The notes: generated from the sequence alone by a model not told the origin. Positions 1-8,920 are shown, numbered from the stretch's first letter. The stretch: 64,000 bases of DNA from Komagataeibacter sp. FNDCR2 (GCF_021295395.1 NZ_JAIWOU010000001.1:1796001-1860000), one strand, 5' to 3'. Numbers and translations: made by a program.

Positions 1-885
1 ACGCAGCCGGTCATAACCCGACAGGATGACCGGCACCGCGCCGACCGTGTAATCGAAGGGGGTCACCATGTCATCAAAACGCAGCAGGTCCGTGACCTGT
101 TCCATTTCCGGGGTGGTGGGCACGCCGTAACCATACAGGTGATGGTGGTCGCGCCGCGCGCTTTCCCCTATGGCCAGCACGATGACCTGCGGCGTGCCGG
201 GCTGCGGCGGGGTCAGGAAATGCACGGGTTCATGGCTGATGCGCCGGGCCATGTCGGTCACGCGCCGTGTTTCACGCCGGGCGGCGACATAGCCCGTCAG
301 CAGGCTCCATGGCCATGCCCGGTCGAAACGGGAATGAATGGCCACCATCGGGTTTTCGGTCCCGCCGCGCGTGGGGGGCAGGTGCTGCCACAACCGCACC
401 GTCGGCACCACGATCCATGCCAGCAGCACGGCCGCGCCGACTGCACGCGCCACCGGCCCCCAGCGTACCACCGGACCGCGCGGGCGGGCGAGGTACAGCC
501 CCACCAGCACGCTCCACACCCCCACCCACAGGCACAGGAACGGCAGCACGGGCCGCACATAGCCCAGCACGACCGGAACGGAGCAGTAGAACAGGATCAG
601 CCACAGGGGATAGCCCGGCGGCACGCCGCTTATGTGGATGTAGTACAGCGCCGCCGGCAGCAGCGCGACCACAGGCCAGAACAGCGCCACCAGCACCCGC
701 CTGCTGTTGCAGGCCAGCGCCAGCACCAGCCACACCGCCCCCGCGCGCACCACCCCCTGCAACGCCGTGCAGGCGGGCAAAAGCACCAGCGCGGCCATAA
801 GGCCAAACAGCGCATCGGCGGGCCACGCCCCATGCCACAGGCGACGCCACCACGGGCTGGAATACGGTCCATTCGGGATGTTCAT
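1..885 (-). CDS. Phosphoethanolamine transferase-like membrane protein, partial (C-terminus beyond window)
   Basis: The reading frame is open from an ATG at 885 to the window edge, giving 295 residues with no stop. The first ~170 residues are rich in hydrophobic segments (about four or five membrane helices). Around residues 245-260 it enters the sulfatase-fold domain with the motif IGESARRDHHHLYGYG, which matches the metal/nucleophile region of EptA/CptA-type lipid A or oligosaccharide phosphoethanolamine transferases (IGE.AR.DH..LYGY); in that family the nucleophilic Thr lies further on, and here the stretch TPFDYTVGAVP supplies a Thr at the expected place. Likely role: transfer of phosphoethanolamine to cell-envelope glycan at the periplasmic face. 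The substrate cannot be told. The catalytic C-terminal half is outside the window. Confidence 0.75.
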   Translation of the reverse strand, partial: MNIPNGPYSSPWWRRLWHGAWPADALFGLMAALVLLPACTALQGVVRAGAVWLVLALACNSRRVLVALFWPVVALLPAALYYIHISGVPPGYPLWLILFYCSVPVVLGYVRPVLPFLCLWVGVWSVLVGLYLARPRGPVVRWGPVARAVGAAVLLAWIVVPTVRLWQHLPPTRGGTENPMVAIHSRFDRAWPWSLLTGYVAARRETRRVTDMARRISHEPVHFLTPPQPGTPQVIVLAIGESARRDHHHLYGYGVPTTPEMEQVTDLLRFDDMVTPFDYTVGAVPVILSGYDRLR

Positions 886-1088
886 TCCCGCTTCATGCCA
901 TGAGTACCGCGCCACCGGTAGCCCGGGCGCGTGCGGCGATGGCACGTTTGTGAATGAACAGGTGCGCGTGGCCGCTTTTTATCCCCCATGCGGACGACTA
1001 ATAATGCGCCCCCCCGCAGGCCCATGCCGACGGGTGCCAGAAAAATAGAAATTACAGAACCGGAATTATAAAGGCAGGCAAACGTACC

Positions 1089-2303
1089 ATGGCAAAAATC
1101 AAGGTCAAGAATCCCGTTGTCGAAATGGATGGTGACGAGATGACCCGCATCATCTGGCATTTCATCCGCGAACGGCTGATCGTACCCTATCTGGATATCG
1201 ACCTGAAATATTACGATCTCGGCATCCGCCACCGTGACGAGACGGACGACCGCGTGACCGTGGACGCCGCCGAAGCCGTGCGCCGCTACGGCGTGGGCGT
1301 GAAATGCGCCACGATCACCCCCGATGAGGCACGGGTCAAGGAATTCGGCCTGAAAAAGATGTGGCGTTCGCCCAACGGCACCATCCGCAACATCCTTGAT
1401 GGCACGATCTTCCGTGAACCGATCATCTGCGCCAACGTGCCCCGCCTTGTCCCGCACTGGACCCAGCCGATCGTGATCGGCCGCCATGCCTATGGCGATA
1501 TCTACCGCGCGGCGGAAACCCGCATTCCCGGCCCCGGCAAGGTCACGCTGCGCTACACCCCGGCCGATGGCGGGGCGGAGCAGGTGCTTGACGTACATGA
1601 CTTCAAGGGTCCCGGCGTGGCGCTGGGCATGCACAATACCCGCGCCTCCATCGAAGGGTTCGCGCGTGCGTCCCTGTCCTACGGGCGCGACCGCAGGCTG
1701 CCGGTCTACCTGTCCACCAAGAACACCATCCTCAAGGCCTATGACGGCATGTTCAAGGATGTGTTCCAGGAGGTGTACGAGCGTGAATTCAAGGCCGATT
1801 TCGAGAAGCTGGGCCTGACCTACGAACACCGCCTGATCGATGACATGGTGGCCTGCGCGCTGAAGTGGAAGGGCGGCTATGTCTGGGCCTGCAAGAACTA
1901 CGATGGCGATGTGGAAAGCGACATCGTGGCGCAGGGCTTCGGCAGCCTCGGGCTCATGACCTCGGTGCTGCTGAACCCGACCGGCGACGTGGTGGAAGCC
2001 GAGGCCGCCCATGGCACCGTCACCCGCCATTTCCGCGAATATGAGAAGGGCCGCCCCACCAGCACCAACCCCATCGCCTCCATCTTCGCATGGACGCGCG
2101 GGCTGGCCTATCGCGGCAAATTCGATGATACGCCGGATGTGACCCATTTCGCCAACACGCTGGAACGCGTGTGCATCGAGACGGTGGAAGGCGGCCAGAT
2201 GACCAAGGATCTGGCCCTGCTGGTCGGCCATGACACCAAATGGCTCGATACCCAGCCGTTCCTGGAGGTGCTGGACCAGAAGCTGCGCGCCGCCCTGTCC
2301 TGA
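1089..2303 (+). CDS. icd: NADP-dependent isocitrate dehydrogenase
   Basis: 404 aa, the normal length for the homodimeric eukaryote-like (type II) NADP-IDH. It oxidatively decarboxylates isocitrate to 2-oxoglutarate in the TCA cycle, cytoplasmic. Family signatures seen: N-terminal [16 protein letters not shown], the substrate loop [21 protein letters not shown] cut into KKMWRSPNG and [27 protein letters not shown] near residue 280, and [14 protein letters not shown] near 305, which carries the coenzyme-binding segment. A ggcagg ribosome site lies about 10 nt before the ATG, and TATAAA at 1068-1073 may be part of the promoter or leader. It stands alone; the next gene begins 155 bp downstream after a perfect inverted repeat. 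Confidence 0.97.
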   Translation: MAKIKVKNPVVEMDGDEMTRIIWHFIRERLIVPYLDIDLKYYDLGIRHRDETDDRVTVDAAEAVRRYGVGVKCATITPDEARVKEFGLKKMWRSPNGTIRNILDGTIFREPIICANVPRLVPHWTQPIVIGRHAYGDIYRAAETRIPGPGKVTLRYTPADGGAEQVLDVHDFKGPGVALGMHNTRASIEGFARASLSYGRDRRLPVYLSTKNTILKAYDGMFKDVFQEVYEREFKADFEKLGLTYEHRLIDDMVACALKWKGGYVWACKNYDGDVESDIVAQGFGSLGLMTSVLLNPTGDVVEAEAAHGTVTRHFREYEKGRPTSTNPIASIFAWTRGLAYRGKFDDTPDVTHFANTLERVCIETVEGGQMTKDLALLVGHDTKWLDTQPFLEVLDQKLRAALS

Positions 2304-2383
2304 AGCTTTCTGAAAACATGATTTGCGGGATGTTTCAAAGGCGGGCCTTTCAAACAGCCCCTGGGTGAACATGGCGCGTTTTT

Positions 2384-2413
2384 CCCGCATGGATGAAAAA
2401 TCATCCATGCGGG
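2384..2413. repeat. Perfect 13-bp inverted repeat after icd
   Basis: Arms CCCGCATGGATGA (2384-2396) and its exact complement (2401-2413) enclose an AAAA loop. A stable hairpin is expected in RNA from either strand, but no T-run follows on either strand (a T5 run precedes it on the plus strand), so it is not a textbook intrinsic terminator. It could mark the end of the icd transcript or stabilise its 3' end. Confidence 0.6.
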
Positions 2414-2458
2414 ACGATGTGCCTACCTGCCGCAAACAGGGCATGATTATATAGCCCC

Positions 2459-3043
2459 ATGCATGACCAGACCCCCGCCGCACCGCCCCGGCCCACCACC
2501 CCACACGAAACCCCGGGACTGGAAGGCGGGCTGGAGCGCCTGTTCTTTGGCGCGCGCTGGATATGCGCGCCGCTTTACTTCGGCCTGACGGCGGGACTGC
2601 TGGTCATTTTGGTCAAGTTCCTCCAGACCGCGTGGGCCCTGGTGCGCAACAGCTACACGCTGGAATTCGATGATGTGTTCGTCGGCATCCTCGACATGAT
2701 CGACCTTGTGCTGCTGGCCAACCTCCTGCTGATCGTGATGTTCGCGGGGTACGAGAATTTCGTTTCCAAGCTGGATGTCCGCAACCACCGCGATTTTCCC
2801 GACTGGATCGGTCACGTCACGTTCGGGGATATCAAGATCAAGCTCATGGCCTCCATCGTGGCCATGTCCGCCATTCATGTGCTGGCCGATTTCATCCGGG
2901 TCAACGACATATCCAGCCGCACGCTGGGGTGGAGCGTGGGCATCCATCTGGCCTTTGTCGTATCGGGGCTCATGCTGGCGCTGATGGACCGCATGATGGA
3001 AGACCCGGCCAGCCAGGAAAATACCCGGCCGGAACAGCATTAG
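2459..3043 (+). CDS. UPF0114 (YqhA) family membrane protein
   Basis: 194 aa. It has a Pro-rich N-terminal ~20 residues, then three to four hydrophobic segments (about 37-60, 80-102, 130-150, 160-180). The stretch LERLFFGARWICAPLYFGL and the block VMFAGYENFVSKLDV are characteristic of the YqhA/UPF0114 family, whose function is unknown. The protein is expected in the inner membrane. It converges with the DedA-family gene, their stops lying 7 bp apart, so the two genes may share a termination region; no hairpin is visible between them. Confidence 0.85.
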   Translation: MHDQTPAAPPRPTTPHETPGLEGGLERLFFGARWICAPLYFGLTAGLLVILVKFLQTAWALVRNSYTLEFDDVFVGILDMIDLVLLANLLLIVMFAGYENFVSKLDVRNHRDFPDWIGHVTFGDIKIKLMASIVAMSAIHVLADFIRVNDISSRTLGWSVGIHLAFVVSGLMLALMDRMMEDPASQENTRPEQH

Positions 3044-3050
3044 GGCCGCG

Positions 3051-3704
3051 TCACGCCGGCCCGGCTTCCTGCTGCGCCGCAGCTTCCATGCGGGCTTCGC
3101 GCAGGGCCTGCTGCGTCAGGCGCTGTTCATTGCGGCGCAGGAAAATGACGCTGATGACCAGCCCCACCGTTACCGCGGCCCCCAGCGCGATGCTGGCCGG
3201 ACCTGAAACCTGCGTGACCTTGCGGCCGAGATAGTACGCACCCGTGGCGTACCCGCCCGCCCAGCATAACCCGCCCAGCGCATTGAACAGCATGAAGCGC
3301 GGCCATGGCATGTGGTTGGCCCCGGCCAGCAGCGCCACGAATACACGCAGAAGGGCCACGAAACGCCCGAAGAAAACGATGGCGCTGCCATGATGGCGGA
3401 ATAGGAAACGGCCCAGCAGTAGCCGCTCCGGGGTGAGACGGATGCGCGCGCCATATTTTTGCAACAGCGGCAGGCCGACCTTGCGCCCGATCAGGTAGCC
3501 GATATTGTCCCCCACCACCGCGCCCAGCACGGCGGCCAGCGCAACCCACTGGATTTCAAGGCGATGCGTGGCGGCACAGTAAAGGGAGGCGGAAATGATC
3601 AGCGTTTCCGCCGGCAGCGGAAGGCCCATGCTTTCCAGCATCACGATTGTCGTAATCACCCCGTAGCCGTAATGCTGGAACAGATATTCAAGATGGTGCA
3701 GCAG
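3051..3704 (-). CDS. DedA family membrane protein
   Basis: DedA/SNARE-associated (VTT domain) integral membrane protein; family members act in membrane lipid (undecaprenyl- or glycerophospholipid) flipping and proton homeostasis. Seen: LESMGLPLPAETLI near the N-terminus, GAVVGDNIGYLIGR, and FGRFVALLRVFVALLAG with the conserved F.GRF..RV...AG core, then a C-terminal helix. The first ATG/GTG-type start in frame is GTG at 3659, but that would cut into the family N-terminus. Upstream in frame the sequence reads LLHHLEYLFQHYGYG, typical of DedA starts, and a perfect GGAGG (3713-3717) sits 8 nt before CTG at 3704-3702. I therefore place the start at this CTG codon; a start at 3659 remains the conventional alternative. 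Confidence 0.85.
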   Translation of the reverse strand: MLHHLEYLFQHYGYGVITTIVMLESMGLPLPAETLIISASLYCAATHRLEIQWVALAAVLGAVVGDNIGYLIGRKVGLPLLQKYGARIRLTPERLLLGRFLFRHHGSAIVFFGRFVALLRVFVALLAGANHMPWPRFMLFNALGGLCWAGGYATGAYYLGRKVTQVSGPASIALGAAVTVGLVISVIFLRRNEQRLTQQALREARMEAAAQQEAGPA

Positions 3705-3990
3705 TGTTCAGTCCTCCGTCCCGGCAGATCAGGCATGGTTTCCTATACTGGCACACAGACGGAATATGCCCCCGCCCCCGAACCTGACCCCGGTTCAGGA
3801 TACGGGGAAACGGGCAGGGCGCACCCGCGATCACCAACCTGAAATCCGGCTGGCACAATGGGTGAAACGGCCCTTCAGCAAAACCGGCTTTAGCGAATAT
3901 CTGTCACGCGTTTTTTCAATCGGCACGGCACGCGCCACTGGCCCGCTTCATGGTGAAACGCCTGCCAGGAAAATAATTCAAAAAACAGAC

Positions 3991-4070
3991 GGAAGTTTTT
4001 GGTGAAGATTTTTTCAAAAAGCTTCAGGAAACGCCACCTTTTTGAAAAAAGGCGGCACCCGGAAACTTTT
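3991..4070 (+). repeat. Dispersed AT-rich double-palindrome repeat, copy A
   Basis: Two adjacent hairpins: GAAG-A-TTTTTTC-AAAAAGCTTC (4004-4025) and GCCACCTTTTTG-AAAAAAGGCGGC (about 4033-4055), preceded by GGAAGTTTTTGGT. The same arrangement recurs in reverse at 56272-56338 and the second hairpin alone at 34434-34462. It lies in the gene-free stretch 3705-4141 between the DedA gene and bluB; I see no convincing gene in that stretch. The poly-T/poly-A arms resemble bidirectional terminators. Confidence 0.7.
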
Positions 4071-4141
4071 GCTATTTTTTTATTAACGAATTACTTCCGA
4101 ACTGTCTTTAACATCCAGCACCATCAAGACCCCGGCCCGGA

Positions 4142-4774
4142 TCACCGCCGTATCCATTCCCGCCGTTCGGGCGCGCGCCGCTCCCAGCCCCTGCGCTCCA
4201 GTTCCGGCGTGCTGGCAACCTCCGCCGGGTAGCCCACGCACAGATAGGCTACCAGTTCCAGTGTCGGTTCCACATCCAGAATGGCCCGGATCCGCTCAGG
4301 GTCGATAATGGACACCCACCCGACCCCAACCCCCACCGCCGTCGCCGCCAGCCAGAATGTATGAATGGCCATGACCGTGGACCATGTGGTCGTCTGCGGC
4401 ATGGTCCCACGCCCCAGGCCCCGCCCCTGCGCGGGTTCGGGGTGGGACAGTACGGCGATGTGATGCGGCGCGTCATCCAGTCCCGCCAGTTTCAGGCGGG
4501 CATAGCGTTGGGCGTCAGCCCCGGTCCGGTCCGCCAGTGCCTCGGCATTGCAGCGGGTAAAATCCTGCCTGACCGCATCCCGGCGGCGCGGGTCATCCAC
4601 GCGCACGAAACGCCATGGCTCGCTCAACCCGACCGAGGGCGCAAGGCAGGCGACACGCAACAGTTCATCCAGCACAGGCTCCGGCACCCGATCACGCCGG
4701 AAATGCCGCACGTCGCGCCGCCAGCGGAACAGGTCGTGCAACTGGTCCATGAACAGGGGGGGGAATTCGGGCAT
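4142..4774 (-). CDS. bluB: 5,6-dimethylbenzimidazole synthase
   Basis: Flavin-destructase of the nitroreductase fold that converts reduced FMN to 5,6-dimethylbenzimidazole, the lower ligand of vitamin B12. From the chosen start the protein is 210 aa, normal for BluB. Signatures: RRDVRHFRRD (FMN phosphate binding), APSVGLSEPWRFVRV (BluB-type APSVG..qPW), and GVGVGWVSIIDPE near the C-terminal third. Starts at ATG 4774 (AAGGGG about 10 nt upstream) and ATG 4783 are both possible; a longer frame runs upstream but has no family match. Together with the cobalamin riboswitch at 15.2 kb it suggests that the cell makes or remodels B12. No riboswitch is recognisable in front of bluB itself. Confidence 0.9.
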   Translation of the reverse strand: MPEFPPLFMDQLHDLFRWRRDVRHFRRDRVPEPVLDELLRVACLAPSVGLSEPWRFVRVDDPRRRDAVRQDFTRCNAEALADRTGADAQRYARLKLAGLDDAPHHIAVLSHPEPAQGRGLGRGTMPQTTTWSTVMAIHTFWLAATAVGVGVGWVSIIDPERIRAILDVEPTLELVAYLCVGYPAEVASTPELERRGWERRAPERREWIRR

Positions 4775-4783
4775 GATGGTCAT

Positions 4784-5396
4784 GCCCCTTCTTTCGTCCA
4801 TTGCTGGCTGTCTGTCACGTCCCGCATGTGCGTATCCCGACAAGCGGCCCGCCGCACCATGACCCGCCGGGGCGGAGCTTGCGGCACCCCGTATCGTGCC
4901 GCCCGCATGAATATGGCGGCGCACCGGAATGCGCCGCCATGATCACCCGCAAGGCTGGCCGGATCACGGCCGTCGGGGGCTCAGCCCCGGTCCCATCCCC
5001 GCAGGGCGAGTAGGGAGGGCGAGCCCTCCATCCCGGCATGGCAGCCGGATGGCACGGCTATACTGGGCAGCGTCGCCAGCAGCATCATTCCCTGCCTGCG
5101 ATAGGCGGCTCCCACCCATGCGACAACGCGATGGCGGATGGAGCGAAGGGAAAATGAACCGGGAGACGGGGAAAATCCCATAACGGGGACAGGAGAAAAA
5201 CTACGCATCGAGGCGTTTCCCGTGAGCCTAGCGGGCGATCTTGCCGCATGCTGCTCCTGCCGCGCACGCTACGCCGCAAGCGGGTGGTTGCAAATATAAT
5301 ATTTTCGCAGATTTCCGGGCCGATCCATGCTCTTTTCGCAGGGCTTGTTCCAGCAGGTGTTGCATGAAAAATACACCTGCCGGACCGGCTTCCCCC
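4784..5396. other. Gene-free stretch upstream of bluB
   Basis: About 610 bp. Short open frames exist on both strands, but none has a convincing ribosome site, family resemblance or start. I find no cobalamin-riboswitch core motif, tRNA or terminator here. It presumably carries the bluB promoter and the region beyond the stop of the aldose epimerase gene. Confidence 0.4.
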
Positions 5397-6266
5397 TCAG
5401 ATACAGCCAACCTGCCACGATGCCCGCCATTCCTGCCCCGGCTGGAGATGGAACACGCCGGGACGGGTGGAAAATTCGCCCGTGAACCCGACCGGGCTGG
5501 CCAGCCCGTGCCATGGCTCGATACAGATGAAGTCCCCGCCCGGTTTCATCCATATGCCCAACTGCGCGAATCCATCCCATGTCAGCCGCAGGCCGGGACC
5601 GTCGGGAATACGGTAGGTGACGCCCCGGCTGGCGGGCCGGTCCAGAATCAGCGCATCCTGGGCGAACAGCGATTCGTCCAGATGCAGCACACGCCCCTTT
5701 ATGGGGGTGGGAAAGGATTCGGGCAGCAGCAGGCCATCCCTGAGGCGGCGCACGCCTTCCGGCTCGGGCTGGTCGAATTCGATAACATGCCGGTTCTTGG
5801 GCACATCGGGCGCAAGCGGCCATACGAAAGCCGGATGCGCGCCCAGCGATGCGGGCAGAACGCGGGTGGAATCGGGGTTGGTGACGCAGTACCCCACCGT
5901 CAGCCGCCCCTGCGCCACGCGGTACTCGATGACCAGACTGAAGGCGAAGGGAAACATCTGGCGCGTGGCAGCCGTATCCACCAGTTCCAGGCGGCAGCCC
6001 GTCTCGTCGCGCTCAAGCCAGCGGAATTCGCTGTCCCGGGCGAAACCGTGCTGCGTCATGCGGTAGCCCTGACCGCCGATCCACGCCGTATCATCCACAA
6101 GCCGCCCCACGATGGGAAACAGCACGGGCGCCTGCCGCCGCCACGGTTCCTGCCCGCCCCACAGCAGATCCCGGCCATCGGCGCGCAGGCCGCACAGTTC
6201 GGCCCCATGCAGCCGCACGCTGGCGCCAAGGCGACCATCGCCAAAGACATGGATATCTTCCGTCAT
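5397..6266 (-). CDS. Aldose 1-epimerase family protein
   Basis: 289 aa, beta-sandwich mutarotase family (LacX/YeaD-like branch). Members interconvert alpha and beta anomers of aldoses or hexose phosphates. Seen: HGAELCGLRADGRDLLW at the N-terminus, PVLFPIVGRL, the MTQHGFARDSEF block with the HGFAR signature, LGAHPAFVWPL with the catalytic His of the family, and ICIEPWHGLASP near the C-terminus (F.C.EPW). No signal peptide, so cytoplasmic. It stands apart from other sugar genes; substrate unknown. Confidence 0.9.
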   Translation of the reverse strand: MTEDIHVFGDGRLGASVRLHGAELCGLRADGRDLLWGGQEPWRRQAPVLFPIVGRLVDDTAWIGGQGYRMTQHGFARDSEFRWLERDETGCRLELVDTAATRQMFPFAFSLVIEYRVAQGRLTVGYCVTNPDSTRVLPASLGAHPAFVWPLAPDVPKNRHVIEFDQPEPEGVRRLRDGLLLPESFPTPIKGRVLHLDESLFAQDALILDRPASRGVTYRIPDGPGLRLTWDGFAQLGIWMKPGGDFICIEPWHGLASPVGFTGEFSTRPGVFHLQPGQEWRASWQVGCI

Positions 6267-6327
6267 GCTGGTGACTCCACCTGTTTTTCACAATGGAGCC
6301 ACCATGCACGATCAGGACGCCCCGTGC

Positions 6328-6834
6328 CTATCCATGTGGCGCGGGAGCAGATATGCCCGGCCGTGGGGTGGCGCTGCTGGTGGCCGGGGTCAGCTTCAGG
6401 GTCAGGCGCTCCACCGAAAACGCCAGTCGCGCGCCACTGCTGCGCGACGTGAATTTGATGTAGACGCCATTATTGTTTTCCATGACCGCGCCCCCCTTGC
6501 CCGCGCCGACCGTCGCCTCCCCCTGCACGGACCAGTACGTACCGACAAGATCCTGTATGCGGTACAGGTTATAGACGCTACCCACCGCACGGGTTCTGGA
6601 AAAACCGATGGCGGCACCCGAACCCCCATGCACGCTGAAGGGGTAGTCGCGCCCCTCAAACGTCAGGACGCCCTTCCCCCAGGAGACACCAGCCCCCAGA
6701 TCCGCCGCCGACAGGGTAAAGACGACCGTCGCGGTAGGGCTGCCCAGCGCGTCCACCGCGCGCGCATGGGTGACAGGGCCAACAGTGGACAGGGACATGA
6801 CAGCCGCCGCGGCGGCCAAAGATGCAAGACGCAA
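6328..6834 (-). CDS. Small exported protein of unknown function
   Basis: 168 aa from a TTG start at 6834 with GGAG seven nucleotides upstream. An N-terminal hydrophobic stretch (MRLASLAAAAAVMSLS) followed by a cleavage-like HARA suggests export. The body has a Gly-rich beta-type pattern: GVSWGKGVLTFEGRDYPFSV, GSVYNLYRIQDLVGTYW and NNNGVYIKFTSRSSG. I have a general memory of proteobacterial exported proteins with the pattern GkG.L.F.G..Ypf...G....VYNl, but cannot assign a function. The gene lies between the epimerase and a CHRD protein, all on the minus strand but with gaps that argue against one tight operon. Confidence 0.6.
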   Translation of the reverse strand: MRLASLAAAAAVMSLSTVGPVTHARAVDALGSPTATVVFTLSAADLGAGVSWGKGVLTFEGRDYPFSVHGGSGAAIGFSRTRAVGSVYNLYRIQDLVGTYWSVQGEATVGAGKGGAVMENNNGVYIKFTSRSSGARLAFSVERLTLKLTPATSSATPRPGISAPAPHG

Positions 6835-6978
6835 AAGCAGACTCCATCACTTGCGGCGCGTAGTGTCGCCCCGGATCCTTACTTGGCCGACATGATTTCC
6901 ATGTCACCAGTACGAGAGTGCCGCACAAATACCTGCCATGCAAATTATATCATGGACATGTTGCGGTTTTATCAGGAG

Positions 6979-7416
6979 CTACTTTGCCGCCTCGGTCGTA
7001 ACCGGGGCCAACTGGGCGCGTGCCTCCCCATTGGGCAGGGCGGCCGTATGCAGGTTGACGTAAATCTGCCCGTTCCGAAGGGCCTGCGCCTGCTCGGATG
7101 AAAGCAGGACGGCACCACGCTGGCCGGATTTGTAGGGGGCCGGAATGGGCACGAGCACACCCGCCTCCTCACCCACCGGGGCGGGGCCGTGGAAATGCGC
7201 GGCCACTACCGGCCCGCTCAGCCCGGTCCATGTGAGTGTGTATTTTACCAGGTTGGTGCGGGTATTGAGCGCCGCGCGAACCAGACCATCGGGGTGGGAC
7301 GTGGCCCCGTGTTCCGCCGTGAAATGGCCCTCAAGCCTTACGGTTGCCGCCAGGGCGGGCGACGCCACCGCCATGCTGGCCACGACAAGGACGGGCAGGG
7401 TGGGAAAACGGGACAT
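6979..7416 (-). CDS. Exported CHRD-domain protein
   Basis: 145 aa from the ATG at 7416, which is preceded by GGAGGTGAC immediately upstream. Residues 1-23 form a signal peptide (ending SPALA). The rest is one CHRD domain, a beta-sandwich first seen in chordin: LTWTGLSGPVVAAHFHGPAPVGE, QAQALRNGQIYVNLHT and PNGEARAQL are the typical T..GL...v.aaHiHgpa, L..G..Yvn.Ht and p.GeiRgQ blocks. Periplasmic or extracytoplasmic; the biochemical role of bacterial CHRD proteins is not settled. Confidence 0.88.
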   Translation of the reverse strand: MSRFPTLPVLVVASMAVASPALAATVRLEGHFTAEHGATSHPDGLVRAALNTRTNLVKYTLTWTGLSGPVVAAHFHGPAPVGEEAGVLVPIPAPYKSGQRGAVLLSSEQAQALRNGQIYVNLHTAALPNGEARAQLAPVTTEAAK

Positions 7417-7568
7417 GTCACCTCCGCTACAGGGCACTGCCTGCGTGCAATACTATAATACTCTATTGCCTGCTGTAATATTTACGCCGCCTGAACCGAT
7501 CAGGTGCATGAACCGGGGACGTAAGCAATACAAATCCTTATCAGCCCCCGCCTGCCGGCGCGCCCTTC

Positions 7569-7706
7569 CTATATATCGAGCGGGCGCGGGCGCTCCATCC
7601 ATGCCAGATCGGGACTGAACCACAGCGAGACCCGCCGGTAACAGACCCCCCGGCGCGGCCACAGCACGCCTGCCAGCTTATACGCGCCCAGCCAGTGACA
7701 GTTCAT
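7569..7706 (-). CDS. Putative 45-aa small protein
   Basis: ATG at 7706 follows GGAGGGTGCCATA (GGAGG with 8 nt spacing), a good ribosome site. The product is 45 aa, Trp/Arg-rich (LAGVLWPRRGVCYRRV, WFSPDLAWMERPRPLDI), with no membrane helix and no recognised family. It follows another tiny frame (7741-7854) on the same strand. Support is the ribosome site and non-random composition only. Confidence 0.35.
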   Translation of the reverse strand: MNCHWLGAYKLAGVLWPRRGVCYRRVSLWFSPDLAWMERPRPLDI

Positions 7707-7740
7707 TATGGCACCCTCCGTATGGACGGGGTGACCCGCA

Positions 7741-7854
7741 CTACCAGGGGTGCGAGTCCGATATGAAGCGCCCGGCATCCGTAATCATGCCGAAGGCGAA
7801 GTAGCATGCCGCGGCGCCAAGCACCATCAGCAGGCAGGTCAGGATCATGCGCAT
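7741..7854 (-). CDS. Putative 37-aa single-span membrane peptide
   Basis: ATG at 7854 to TAG at 7741. It encodes one hydrophobic helix (MILTCLLMVLGAAACYFAF) followed by a short polar tail ending DSHPW. No strong ribosome site is visible. Position just upstream of the 45-aa frame on the same strand suggests a two-cistron micro-operon, but this is inference; no family recognised. Confidence 0.3.
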   Translation of the reverse strand: MRMILTCLLMVLGAAACYFAFGMITDAGRFISDSHPW

Positions 7855-7918
7855 TCATGCCATGTGCCACCGATGCCCCCGGCGCCGCAAGCACGATTGC
7901 CGTCCGTCCCGAACTCCC

Positions 7919-8920
7919 CTACCCCACGCCCGTCCCGCCGGAGGCCGCATAGACCTGCCCGGTGATGTAACTGGCCGCCGATGAGGCCAGCAGAACATAG
8001 ACCGGCGCAAGTTCCACGGGCTGGCCCGCGCGGCCCATGGGGGTTTCCGCGCCGAAATTATGGATGTTTTCCTCGGTCTGGCCACCGCTGATCTGGAGCG
8101 CCGTCCAGAACGGGCCGGGGGCGACCGCGTTCACCCGGATGCCCCGATGGACCATCTGCTTGGCCAGTGATTTGACGAAGGCGACAATGGCCCCTTTCGT
8201 CGCGGAATAATCAAGCAGGATCTCCGAAGGGCTGAACGCGTTGACCGAAGCCGTGGCGATGATCGCCCCCCCGCGCGGCATAAGGGGAATGGCCGCCCGG
8301 CTCAGGTAGAACAGCGCGTAGATGTTGGTGTGGAATGTCTCGTCGAACTGTTCGTCGGTAATATCCAGGATCGAGGCCTGATGGCGCTGGAAGCCCGCAT
8401 TGCTGACCAGTATGTCCAGCCCGCCCAGTTCCGCATGCGCGCGTTCGACAACGCTGGCGCAGTATTTACGATCCCGCAGGTCACCGGGTAGGGCCACCGC
8501 CTTGCGTCCCTCCGCCCGGATCAGGGCGATGACTTCCCGCGCATCGGGTTCTTCCTGCGGCAGATAGGCGATGGCGACATCCGCCCCCTCACGCGCATAG
8601 GCAATGGCCGCCGCCCGGCCAAGACCGGAATCCCCCCCCGTAATCAGGGCCTTGCGCCCCGCGAGCCGACCGGAACCACGGTAGCTGGTTTCACCATGGT
8701 CGGGGCGCGGCGTCATTTTTCCCGCAAGGCCGGGCCATGGCTGCGACTGTTCGGGGAACGGCGGGCGGGGATAGGCGTTTTCCGGATCGACCAGCGGGGC
8801 TGGCGGGGCGGCCACATCCGCCGCCCGCGCCCGGCCCGCGGCGGTTGCCGTGACAATACCGGCGGCAACCCCGGTCAGGACCGCGCGACGCGATGAGGAA
8901 GGAGAACTGTCGTCAGGCAT
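7919..8920 (-). CDS. Tat-exported SDR family oxidoreductase
   Basis: 333 aa. The N-terminus SSSRRAVLTGVAAGIV resembles a Tat signal (two Arg followed by a hydrophobic stretch and ARA cleavage-like site). The rest is a classical short-chain dehydrogenase of the YghA/Gdh-like group: coenzyme motif TGGDSGLGR, NAG at residues near 190 (SNAGFQRH), catalytic Ser in ATASVNAF, and YSATKGA (Y...K), then AVAPGPFWT and the C-terminal ITGQVYAASGG. The preserved catalytic residues indicate an NAD(P)-dependent alcohol or sugar dehydrogenase; folded export with bound cofactor would fit Tat. Stress-linked YghA homologues are known, but the substrate here is unknown. Confidence 0.88.
   Translation of the reverse strand: MPDDSSPSSSRRAVLTGVAAGIVTATAAGRARAADVAAPPAPLVDPENAYPRPPFPEQSQPWPGLAGKMTPRPDHGETSYRGSGRLAGRKALITGGDSGLGRAAAIAYAREGADVAIAYLPQEEPDAREVIALIRAEGRKAVALPGDLRDRKYCASVVERAHAELGGLDILVSNAGFQRHQASILDITDEQFDETFHTNIYALFYLSRAAIPLMPRGGAIIATASVNAFSPSEILLDYSATKGAIVAFVKSLAKQMVHRGIRVNAVAPGPFWTALQISGGQTEENIHNFGAETPMGRAGQPVELAPVYVLLASSAASYITGQVYAASGGTGVG

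Noticed and set aside
139..903. 254-codon plus-strand frame at the window start
   Set aside because: The minus strand encodes the EptA-like membrane protein in a better frame, open through the window edge.
882..2504. 540-codon open frame on the minus strand opposite icd
   Set aside because: It is the mirror of a clear isocitrate dehydrogenase frame in GC-rich DNA; its sequence is low in family signal and its start has no ribosome site.
3766..4005. 79-codon frame upstream of repeat copy A
   Set aside because: No family, no ribosome site and it runs into the repeat.
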